This document shows, one piece after another, positions 1 to 6,412 of a stretch of DNA of 19,199 nucleotides (its first letter is position 1; every line of letters starts with the position of its first letter). The notes beneath the pieces were generated by a model, which saw only the letters and a list, made by a program, of their open reading frames with translations, made no database searches and had not been told where the DNA came from. The stretch lies in contig NZ_JAZGJP010000028.1 of assembly GCF_036408795.1 (NCBI RefSeq), positions 1 to 19,199 of the forward strand. The letters are read 5' to 3'. The DNA comes from Olsenella_L kribbiana. Its GTDB lineage: Bacteria; Actinomycetota; Coriobacteriia; Coriobacteriales; Atopobiaceae. A program made the position numbers and the translations under genes.

Positions 1-1
1 C

Positions 2-445
2 GAGGACCTCAACGTCGCGGGAATGGTGGCAAGCCACAACCTCGCCCAGGCCGTCGAGGACGCCTCGTTCGGCGAGTTCCGCCGCGAGCTCGAGTACAAG
101 TGCGTACGCACGGGCACCACCATACACGTCATAGACCGTTGGTACCCAAGCAGCAAGACATGCTCGGGATGCGGGGCAGTGAAAGCCAAGCTGCCCCTCT
201 CCGTGCGCACGTACCGCTGTGAGGCCTGCGGTCTCGTCATCGACCGCGACCTGAACGCCGCGATCAACATCATGGTCGCCGGGAGTGCCCCGGAGACCCT
301 AAACGCGCGTGGAGGGGACGTGAGACCGGAGGACCCCATGGTCCCGAGGCAGAGCCCAGCGAAGCGCGAACCGGGCGGGCGCACAAGCGCCGCAAGGCCC
401 GGAGCTGGCGGAGGCAACCCCGCCATGCAAGCTGGAACAAACTAG
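2..445 (+). CDS. tnpB: TnpB-type RNA-guided nuclease of an IS200/IS605-like element, C-terminal part (5' end outside window)
   Basis: The frame is open from the first base of the window, so this is the 3' part of a gene. It begins with EDLNVAGM, the RuvC segment carrying the catalytic Glu of TnpB/OrfB proteins. A CSGCG...CEACG zinc finger and the DRDLNAAINI motif (last RuvC Asp) follow. TnpB proteins are RNA-guided DNA nucleases that help IS200/IS605 and IS607 elements persist at their donor site. After NAAINI the protein has a tail of about 50 residues rich in Gly, Pro, Arg and Ala. This is usual where the omega-RNA scaffold overlaps the 3' end of tnpB. No TnpA transposase is visible because the element extends left of the window. 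The gene sits inside a broken phosphatase gene on the opposite strand. The family is certain; whether the element is IS605- or IS607-type cannot be decided here. Confidence 0.93.
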   Translation, partial: EDLNVAGMVASHNLAQAVEDASFGEFRRELEYKCVRTGTTIHVIDRWYPSSKTCSGCGAVKAKLPLSVRTYRCEACGLVIDRDLNAAINIMVAGSAPETLNARGGDVRPEDPMVPRQSPAKREPGGRTSAARPGAGGGNPAMQAGTN

Positions 446-450
446 TTTGC
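290..450 (+). ncRNA. putative omega-RNA scaffold at the 3' end of tnpB
   Basis: This is inferred from position. In TnpB systems the guide RNA scaffold covers the 3' end of tnpB and runs to the right end of the element, and the guide is copied from the flanking DNA. Here the tnpB tail after the last RuvC motif is low-complexity, and it contains a GGCGG/CCGCC inverted repeat near 408-425. The borders are approximate and no covariance model was applied. Confidence 0.25.
438..449. repeat. 12-bp palindrome over the tnpB stop, likely near the right end of the element
   Basis: CAAACTAGTTTG is a perfect palindrome spanning the tnpB stop codon. Phosphatase homology resumes only a few bases later, so the element's right end should lie at about 445-460. 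Palindromes near the end are typical of IS200/IS605 elements, but the exact cleavage site cannot be fixed without the left end or an empty-site sequence. Confidence 0.35.
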
Positions 451-601
451 AACGGCGTATGCCAAGCTCCCTGAAATGACGTCCGGCGATGCGTGCCTGG
501 GCATGGCCGCGTTCGGTCAGAGGCGAGTCGCACCAGCCCTGGTTCTTGTGGTGGACATTGAAGAGCGTCTCGCCGTGCCGCATGAGATAGAGCGCCTTCA
601 T
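450..601 (-). pseudogene. histidine phosphatase (phosphoglycerate-mutase-like), 5' fragment cut by the tnpB element
   Basis: The fragment starts with MKALYLMRHGET, the RHG signature of the histidine phosphatase superfamily whose His forms the phospho-enzyme intermediate. It continues through GWCDSPLTERGHAQARIAGRHFRELGI, typical of the first 50 residues. Homology then stops at the right end of the tnpB element; the frame runs on to 299 but only through element sequence. The start at 601 is preceded on the minus strand by an AGGAG ribosome binding site. The second half, including the acid/base Glu and the second His, is missing and may lie left of the window. A possible extended -10 (TGCTATGCT on the minus strand) lies near 635-646. 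The gene is almost certainly non-functional. Confidence 0.8.
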
Positions 602-844
602 GGTCTGTCTTTCTCCTGGAATGGGTCCTGGCCTGAGCATAGCAGGAGCCGGATGCTCTGTCTGAGCACACGGCTTTCAGGTGCGCTTCTGCCTGCGTTC
701 AGCCTGGTTTTCATCTCTCTTCAAATGTCTCGAAGCATTGTGCGCTGTCTGCATTGTCGATGCCCACAAGCGTCCAGGCAGGCGTGACACGCGGTATATC
801 TAGGCCAACAGCAATCGAGCTTTATGGAATGGAAGGGGTTCGTC

Positions 845-2596
845 ATGAAGCGACCGAGCAGCCTCGAAGGCGTGTCTGTGCAGACAGGACGGAAGGCGTT
901 CCGGAAAGATCTCGCACGAGTTGGTGCATTCGCGCTGACAGGCGTCCTCGTCTTCTCGTCTGCGCCTCTGTATGCCTTTGCAGAAGGGGCACCTGCCGCA
1001 CCGAGCGGACAGTCCCAGCCGGGCGAGCCGCTGACAGGCGGCGCTGGCGGCATGGGCCAGGGTGCCGGAGCCGATACGATGGCCTACGACTACACAGGGA
1101 CGCTTTCCGGCATCCTCGTCGCTGACGGCACGGAGAGCGACTCGACCAGCACGACCGTGAGCACGGCGAAGGATGTGAATGCTGCGCTTGTCCAGAATGG
1201 CGGCACGCTCACGCTTGATGCTGCGACGCTCCAGAAGTCGGGTGACGATACGGATGGAGACTCCTGCAACTTCTACGGCGTGAACTCGATCCTGCTTGCT
1301 GTGGGCGAAAGATCGACTGCCACGGTGCAGAGAAGCACGCTTTCGACTACCTCCGAGGGGTCGAACGGCATCTTTGCAACCGATGGTGCGACCGTCCTTG
1401 CCTATCAGGATGAGATCGCGACGACGGCAGGCAACTCGCGCGGTCTCGATGCTACCTATGGAGGTAAGATCCTGGCGTCGGAGCTCTCGATCTCGACCGA
1501 AGGCGACCATTGCGCCGCGCTTGCAACAGACCGCGGTGGCGGCACGGTCTCGGTCACGGCCTCAGATCTTTCGACGGCAGGCTCCGGCTCGCCTCTGCTC
1601 TATTCGACGGGCGATGTCGAGGTCTCGGGCGTCACGGGAACCGCCACCGGCTCGCAGATCGCCGGCATGGAAGGCCTCAACACGATCCTCATCGAGGACT
1701 CGGACCTCACGAGCACGATGACAGAAGCGACAGCGTCCGACCCCATGGCAGATGCCGTGATCATCTACCAGTCGACCTCAGGCGATGCGGAGAGCACGAC
1801 AGGCGAGACAGCCAAGTTCCAGGCAGCGGACTCGACGCTCTCGAGCTCGATCCAGTCAGGTTCCTTCTTCTATCTGACGAACACGTCGGCCGATATCGTG
1901 CTTTCGAACACGACGCTCGATTTTGACTCCGACGCGGCGGCGCTGCTGACAGCAGAGGGCAACAGCTCGAACAATTGGGGCAGTGCCGGCTCGAATGGTG
2001 CGACGGTGCGCTTCACCGCTATCGGCGAGACGCTTTCCGGAAAGATCTCTGCAGACACGATCAGCTCGGCTGACGTCTATCTGACCGGCGGCACGACATG
2101 GACCGGTGCGGCGGACATCGAGCAGAGCTCTGCCGGCTCGACATCCGAGACGCCTCTTTCGGTTTCAGTCGATGGGACCTCTTCCTGGGCCGTGACAGCA
2201 GACTCGACGGTCTCGAACCTCACGCTTGCAGATGGTGCCACCGTTGTGGACAGCTCGGGAAACGACGTCCAGATCGTCGATGCTTCCGGCAAGGTGCTCA
2301 GATCCGGCACCTCTGATGTGATCGTGACGGTCGAAGGGAGCTATGGCACGGCCTACGATGCCTCCTCTGCTGGCACGCTTGCGACGAGCACGGCAGACCG
2401 CAGCGCCTTCGATGAGGCATTCGGTACCGATACATCCTTCACGATGGGCGAAGGCGTCACTCAGGCAAGCGATACCGAAGACACATCGGCTTCTTCCGAG
2501 GCGGCTTCTGATGCCGCATCCAGCACGGAGAGCACGCAGGCAAGCCCTTCGTGGTGGGACAGCATCGTGAACTTCTTCAAGAGCATCTTCGGATAG
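845..2596 (+). CDS. secreted beta-helix-like surface protein
   Basis: The protein has 583 residues. The start at 845 is chosen over 824 because GGAAGGGG lies six bases upstream. A long basic n-region (1-25) is followed by a hydrophobic stretch (26-42) and a probable signal peptidase site after AFA46. A Gly/Pro/Gln-rich linker (47-75) follows. About residues 80-480 consist of irregular repeats of roughly 20 residues rich in Ser, Thr, Gly and Asp (units like GGTLTLDAATL, STATVQRSTLSTTSEGSNGIFATDGATV), the pattern of a right-handed beta-helix in adhesins or surface enzymes. A Ser/Thr/Ala/Glu-rich spacer leads to the C-terminal segment SPSWWDSIVNFFKSIFG. There is no LPXTG motif and no clear membrane anchor. 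Its exact role (adhesion, polysaccharide binding) is unknown. It is monocistronic and followed by a strong hairpin. Confidence 0.8.
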   Translation: MKRPSSLEGVSVQTGRKAFRKDLARVGAFALTGVLVFSSAPLYAFAEGAPAAPSGQSQPGEPLTGGAGGMGQGAGADTMAYDYTGTLSGILVADGTESDSTSTTVSTAKDVNAALVQNGGTLTLDAATLQKSGDDTDGDSCNFYGVNSILLAVGERSTATVQRSTLSTTSEGSNGIFATDGATVLAYQDEIATTAGNSRGLDATYGGKILASELSISTEGDHCAALATDRGGGTVSVTASDLSTAGSGSPLLYSTGDVEVSGVTGTATGSQIAGMEGLNTILIEDSDLTSTMTEATASDPMADAVIIYQSTSGDAESTTGETAKFQAADSTLSSSIQSGSFFYLTNTSADIVLSNTTLDFDSDAAALLTAEGNSSNNWGSAGSNGATVRFTAIGETLSGKISADTISSADVYLTGGTTWTGAADIEQSSAGSTSETPLSVSVDGTSSWAVTADSTVSNLTLADGATVVDSSGNDVQIVDASGKVLRSGTSDVIVTVEGSYGTAYDASSAGTLATSTADRSAFDEAFGTDTSFTMGEGVTQASDTEDTSASSEAASDAASSTESTQASPSWWDSIVNFFKSIFG

Positions 2597-2604
2597 GAAA
2601 GACT

Positions 2605-2636
2605 GCACGGCCCTGAGGCTTCTCTCGGGGCCGTGC
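2605..2636. terminator. 13-bp hairpin between convergent genes, possibly bidirectional terminator
   Basis: The arms GCACGGCCCTGAG and CTCGGGGCCGTGC (one G-T pair) enclose a six-base loop, starting eight bases after the stop of the surface protein gene. There is no long T-run on the plus strand; on the minus strand a short pyrimidine stretch follows. It also lies inside the still-open frame of the opposing aldolase gene. Confidence 0.6.
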
Positions 2637-2638
2637 TG

Positions 2639-3688
2639 CTGTGCGAGGATGCCCGATCCAAGCACGCGCACGAGCGCCTCGGCATCCTCGTCTTTCGTGG
2701 CCCGGCTTGTCGCGAGACACACAATCGTGTGATGCTCGTCTGGCTTCTCCCGGAAGCTTGCAAGCGCCACTTCGCCGAGACGCTTTGCCTGGGAGTTGGA
2801 GAGGATGGGGAAGACCTGGTTCGTCTCGGTCGGATGGGCAAGCGCGATGCCGGCATCTTCGAAGGCATGAGAGATCTCGTGCGCGTGGGCGATGGCAGGC
2901 CTGCCGATGCGCTCATAGAGCCCATCCTCGAAGAAGGCCTCGAATTGGACGCCGAGCAGACGTCCCTTGGCAAGGCGGGCTCCTTGCTGCTTCACGAACG
3001 TGAAGAAGTGGGGGACAAGCTCAGGCTTCGGGAAGACAAGCGCCTCGCCGAAGAGCGCACCGCACTTCGTGCCGCCGATAAAGAAGGCATCGGTGAGATG
3101 TGCGGGGTCTTCGAGCGTGTCATCGTTTTCCGGTGCAGCAAGGGCATAGGCAAGGCGTGCGCCGTCGCAGCAGATCTTGAGATGGCGGGCATCTGCGACC
3201 GAACGCAGCGCCTCGAGCCCTGCCTTCGTATAGATGAGGCCATACTCGTCTGGCTGGGAGATGCAGATGAGTGCCGGCTGGACCATGTGGCCACGGTTGC
3301 CATCCTTCTCCCAGAGCCTCATGAATTCGTCGACATCCCCTGCTGCAAGCTTGCCGTCGTGGCTGGGGATTGCGGGCACCTTGTGGTCGCCTGCTTCGAT
3401 AGCGCCTGCCTCATGCACGGCGATGCGTCCCGAGGTGGCGCAGATGACGCCCTCCCAGGGAGCAGGCAGGGCACAGATCGCGACCTCGTTCGTCTGCGTG
3501 CCGCCGACGAGGAAGAAGACCTCGGCGGAGGGCGCCTTGCAGGCACTCTTTATGAGCTGCTGCGCATGGAGGCTGTGCTCGTCGAGCCCATAGCCTGCGC
3601 TCTTCTCGTGGTTCGTTGCCACGAGACGGTCCATGATGGCATCGGCACAGCCCTCGAGATAATCGGAAGAGAAATCGAGCTTCTCCTT
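2639..3688 (-). pseudogene. threonine aldolase / beta-eliminating lyase family, lacking a normal start and stop
   Basis: The reading frame matches PLP-dependent threonine aldolases almost end to end. It has an N-terminal LDFSSDYLEGC...MDRLVATNHEKSAGYG, then FLVGGTQTN, the cofactor-binding CCDGARLAYAL, the PLP lysine in GGTKCGALFGEALVF, and the closing CLATSRATKDEDAEALVRVL. Such enzymes cleave L-threonine/allo-threonine to glycine and acetaldehyde or act on related beta-hydroxy amino acids. Two oddities are visible. There is no in-frame ATG, GTG or TTG near KEKLDFSSDY, although an AAGGAG lies just there. After VRVLG there is no stop: the frame runs on to 2165, antisense to the surface protein gene. 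Upstream the same frame is antisense to a LysR remnant. I infer that the 5' end and promoter were lost by a deletion. Translation from a non-standard start cannot be excluded. Confidence 0.7.
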
Positions 3689-3754
3689 TGCGGCCTGCGA
3701 CGCTTCCTGCCCATGGGTGCGCTCTGCATAGATCGTGTGGCGGGCGGTCTGGAA

Positions 3755-4276
3755 GGCGGCAATACGGAGATGGGCCAGTGGCTCAACAGCCGTGCGGTCG
3801 ATCTCTGCTTCTGCGCAAAGCTGGCACGGGGCACCTGCTGCGACTGGAAGGCGCTCTATAGGGATGAGATGGTCATGTGGCTGCCGAAGGACCATCCTCT
3901 GGCAGGGGCTGCGAGCTATCCGATCCGGAATCTCGAGCACGAGGCATTCATCCATGCGCTTGACGACCATGATACGGACCAGGTCTGCTTGATCCGCGAG
4001 GAGGGGCTCCATATCGAGGACCGCTATGAGACGACCGATGGCTTCATGACCTGCAGCATGGTCGAGGCAGGACTCGGCGTGAGCTTCAACCAGCGTTTCA
4101 TCAGCAGGAAATGGACGGGAGCCGTGGCAGAGGTCCCCTTCGAGGAGCCGCACTATATCTCTCTCGGCATCGCTGTGCCATCTCTTGCTGAAGCCTCTCC
4201 TGCAGCACAGCGCTTCATTGCCTGCATCGAGGGCCTCATGCCGCGCCTGGCGGCCCTTGCCCAAGCTCCTGCCTGA
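3755..4276 (+). pseudogene. LysR-family transcriptional regulator, C-terminal effector-domain remnant
   Basis: About 174 residues from EGGNTEMGQWLNSRAVDLCF to the stop match the second half of a LysR effector-binding domain: DEMVMWLPKDHPLAG, TDGFMTCSMVEAGLGVSFNQRF and HYISLGIAV are characteristic. The N-terminal winged helix-turn-helix and the first half of the effector domain (about 130 residues) are absent. Upstream the same frame stays open to 2633, but only as antisense of the aldolase gene, so the open frame is misleading. The geometry (regulator pointing right, aldolase pointing left) is the usual divergent LysR/target pair, with a junction at about 3698-3755. Without the DNA-binding domain it should not act as a regulator. 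Confidence 0.75.
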
Positions 4277-4331
4277 GCTTTCTGCATAGCCAAGGACCCT
4301 TCTCTCCGTTCGCGGAGCCTTACAGAAAGCT
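4276..4331 (+). terminator. nested hairpin after the LysR remnant, probable terminator or decay-stabilising structure
   Basis: Three nested inverted repeats share one axis: AGCTTTCTG/CAGAAAGCT (4276-4284, 4323-4331), AAGG/CCTT (4292-4295, 4318-4321) and a CTCCG-TTCG-CGGAG hairpin (4304-4317) closed by a stable UUCG tetraloop. The structure begins at the last base of the LysR stop codon. No T-run follows, so rho-independent termination is not certain. Confidence 0.4.
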
Positions 4332-4392
4332 GCACATGGATAAGCCGCTTTCCTGCGAGAATGGCAGGTGTCTCATGGTGGGGCATGCTGCA

Positions 4393-4421
4393 TTGCGAAT
4401 ATGTGAGGCATGCCGTATCAT
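4393..4421 (+). promoter_or_regulatory. putative sigma70-type promoter of asrABC
   Basis: TTGCGA (4393-4398) is separated by 17 bases from TATCAT (4416-4421), a good -10 hexamer. This is the best pair in the gap upstream of asrA. The spacer contains an 8-bp palindrome GGCATGCC that could be part of an operator. Confidence 0.4.
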
Positions 4422-4428
4422 TTGACAG

Positions 4429-4515
4429 ATGCAGGCAGAGCGTCTGAGGGGGCCTCAGCCTGCATGCATAGCCAGGAAGGCGTCTGGCCATCCATACGCA
4501 GGGAGCGATCCCTGC
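4429..4515 (+). promoter_or_regulatory. structured asrABC leader with two hairpins
   Basis: The first hairpin is composite: outer arms ATGCAGG/CCTGCAT (4429-4435, 4459-4465) and inner arms CTGAGG/CCTCAG (4444-4449, 4453-4458). The second is a perfect 7-bp stem GCAGGGA/TCCCTGC closed by a GCGA (GNRA) loop (4498-4515). It ends about five bases before the GAGAGGGG ribosome binding site of asrA. No T-run follows either hairpin, so a transcription attenuator is not obvious; translational control or mRNA stability is possible. Confidence 0.4.
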
Positions 4516-4535
4516 CACGAGAGAGGGGTTCTGCT

Positions 4536-5576
4536 GTGGGATATGTGCTCACGCGGGATGGGTTCGACGAGCTCATAGCGAAGCTCGGCGAAACCTATCG
4601 CATCTATGCTCCGGTGCTCAAGAAGGGGGAGGGACGCTTCACCGACGTCGATGTCGTGCGCTATGACTTCGTGGCGTCCGGCTCCGAGATGGAGCTCGAG
4701 AAGAAGTCTGACTATCCGGCGAAGGAGATCCTGAGCCCGCTGTCAGAGACGCTCTTCTACTTCACGGAGGATTCCGTCAAGGAAGCAGATATCGATCCGC
4801 GCGACGTGATCGTGTTCCTGCGTGCCTGCGACCTCCACGGCGTCCGTCGTCTCGACCAGATCTATCTCGACAACGGCCCCTCGAAGGACTACTTCTACAA
4901 GCGCATCCGCGACCACGTGCACTTTGCCCTCATCGGCTGCACGAAGAGCTTTGCAAGCTGCTTCTGCGTCGATATGGGCACGAATGTGGCGCCCGTGGGC
5001 TGGATGTTCTCGGTCGAGGAAGCGGAGGACAAGATCCTTTCCGCTGTGGCAGACAAGGACCTGGACCCCATCTTCGCTGCCTGCGCAGAGAAGGAAGAGG
5101 ACGTCACGCCGGCTTCCGTCACGGAGAACGAGGTGCATGTGACACGCCCCGAGACGGTGCCGAATGCGATCTATCGCTCCGACATGTGGAACGAGTACAC
5201 GGACCGCTGCATCGAGTGTGGCCGCTGCACGATCGCCTGCCCGACCTGCTCCTGCTACACGATGCAGGATGTGTTCTATACAGAGAACGGCCGTGTCGGC
5301 GAGAGGCGCCGTGTGCAGGCAAGCTGCATGATCGACGGCTACTCCGATGTCGCAGGCGGCGGCTCCTACAGAAAGACCGCTGGCGAGCGCATGCGCTTCA
5401 AGGTGCTCCACAAGGTCTATGACTTCAGGCGCCGCTTCGGCTACGACATGTGTGTCGGCTGTGGTCGCTGCGACGATATCTGCCCGGAATACATCAGCTT
5501 CGCTGCCTGCGTGAACAAGCTCAATGCTGCCTGCGAAGCCTACGAGAAGGAAGAGGAGGCGAAGGAGAATGCCTAG
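4536..5576 (+). CDS. asrA: anaerobic sulfite reductase subunit A
   Basis: This is the iron-sulfur electron-transfer subunit of the NADH-dependent AsrABC sulfite reductase, passing electrons towards the siroheme subunit AsrC. The start is a GTG at 4536, with GAGAGGGG seven bases upstream. This gives the family N-terminus (M)GYVLTRDGFDELIAKL...YRIYAPVL; an ATG at 4410 would add 42 unrelated residues. The 346-residue product has the family's usual length. Features are LRACDLHGVRRLDQIYLDNGPSKDYFY (95-121), a cysteine-rich IGCTKSFASCFC stretch (133-144), and two ferredoxin-type [4Fe-4S] motifs, CIECGRCTIACP (225-236) and CVGCGRCDDICPE (306-318). It is the first gene of a tight operon and overlaps asrB by eight bases. 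Confidence 0.95.
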   Translation: MGYVLTRDGFDELIAKLGETYRIYAPVLKKGEGRFTDVDVVRYDFVASGSEMELEKKSDYPAKEILSPLSETLFYFTEDSVKEADIDPRDVIVFLRACDLHGVRRLDQIYLDNGPSKDYFYKRIRDHVHFALIGCTKSFASCFCVDMGTNVAPVGWMFSVEEAEDKILSAVADKDLDPIFAACAEKEEDVTPASVTENEVHVTRPETVPNAIYRSDMWNEYTDRCIECGRCTIACPTCSCYTMQDVFYTENGRVGERRRVQASCMIDGYSDVAGGGSYRKTAGERMRFKVLHKVYDFRRRFGYDMCVGCGRCDDICPEYISFAACVNKLNAACEAYEKEEEAKENA

Positions 5577-6402
5577 CCAGACGGTGACGTTCGACGCTGT
5601 GAACGATGCGGCCGTGAACCCCTACATCCCCTTCTCGTCTGAGATCCTCGATGTGATCAAGCACACGAAGAAGGAATACACGTTCAGGATGGCATACGAG
5701 GGAGAGGTGCGCCCGGGCCAGTTCTTCGAGGTATCCGTCCCGAAGTTCGGCGAGGCACCGATCTCTGTCTCCGGCATCGTGCCCGGCAAGTCCATCGACC
5801 TCACGATCCGCCGTGTCGGCAGGGTCACGAACGAGGTCTTCGAGAACTATGTGGGCCAGAAGCTCTTCCTGCGCGGGCCCTTCGGCAATGGCTTCGATGT
5901 GAGCCTCTACCAGACAGGCGAGGTCGTCGTCGTTGCCGGCGGCACCGGCGTCTCTCCGGTCCGTGGCGTCATCGACTCTCTTGCCTCCTCTCCCGACCCA
6001 GAGAACAAGTACGTGATCGTCGGCTTCAAGAGCCCGGACGATATGCTTTTCCGTGACGACCTTGCCCGCTGGGACAAGGCGCTGAACCTGACGCTCACAG
6101 TCGACGGGGCGCCTGAAGGCTACGAGGGCAATATCGGCCTTGTCACGAAGTACATCCCGGACCTGCCTCTCAAGGACCCGAAGACAGCCCAGGCCGTCGT
6201 CGTCGGTCCTCCTCCCATGATGCGCTTCTCGATCAAGGGCTTGCTTGAGCTCGGCTTTGCCGAGGAGAACATCTGGGTCAGCCAGGAAAGGCGCATGTGC
6301 TGTGGCCTTGGCAAGTGCGGACACTGCCGCATCGGCGAGCACTATGTCTGCCTCGATGGCCCGGTCTTCAACTATACGATGTCCAAGGACATGCTGGATT
6401 AG
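5569..6402 (+). CDS. asrB: anaerobic sulfite reductase subunit B (flavin/NADH subunit)
   Basis: AsrB belongs to the ferredoxin-NADP reductase-like family and brings electrons from NADH through FAD and an iron-sulfur cluster to the complex. The ATG at 5569 overlaps the asrA stop; GAGGAGG lies nine bases upstream. The 277-residue product has a flavin-binding barrel (EYTFRMAYEGEVRPGQFFEVSVP, 36-58, then APISVSG 63-69), a nucleotide-binding loop GGTGVSPVRG (124-133) and PPPMM near 214-218. Cysteines of a C-terminal cluster lie in RRMCCGLGKCGHCRIGEHYVC (244, 245, 250, 253, 261). All expected elements are present. asrC starts ten bases after the stop. Confidence 0.95.
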   Translation: MPSQTVTFDAVNDAAVNPYIPFSSEILDVIKHTKKEYTFRMAYEGEVRPGQFFEVSVPKFGEAPISVSGIVPGKSIDLTIRRVGRVTNEVFENYVGQKLFLRGPFGNGFDVSLYQTGEVVVVAGGTGVSPVRGVIDSLASSPDPENKYVIVGFKSPDDMLFRDDLARWDKALNLTLTVDGAPEGYEGNIGLVTKYIPDLPLKDPKTAQAVVVGPPPMMRFSIKGLLELGFAEENIWVSQERRMCCGLGKCGHCRIGEHYVCLDGPVFNYTMSKDMLD

Positions 6403-6412
6403 GAGGGAACGC

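Noticed and set aside
2165..4264. A 699-codon minus-strand open frame as a single giant gene
   Set aside because: The first part is antisense of LysR and the last part antisense of the surface protein; only about 2639-3688 matches the aldolase family.
2633..4276. A 547-codon plus-strand open frame read as one LysR-containing gene
   Set aside because: Only the last 174 codons match a protein family; the rest is antisense of the aldolase homology, which has far stronger coding evidence on the minus strand.
4404..4420. CRP-like TGTGA...ATCA site upstream of asrA
   Set aside because: Only one half-site matches and the spacing is poor; the GGCATGCC palindrome explains part of the symmetry.
4422..4427. 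Perfect TTGACA as the -35 of asrABC
   Set aside because: No acceptable -10 lies 15-19 bases downstream; the TTGCGA/TATCAT pair just upstream is a better promoter.
4410..4535. ATG at 4410 as the start of asrA
   Set aside because: It lies within the proposed promoter spacer, has no ribosome binding site and adds residues absent from the family; the GTG at 4536 fits better.
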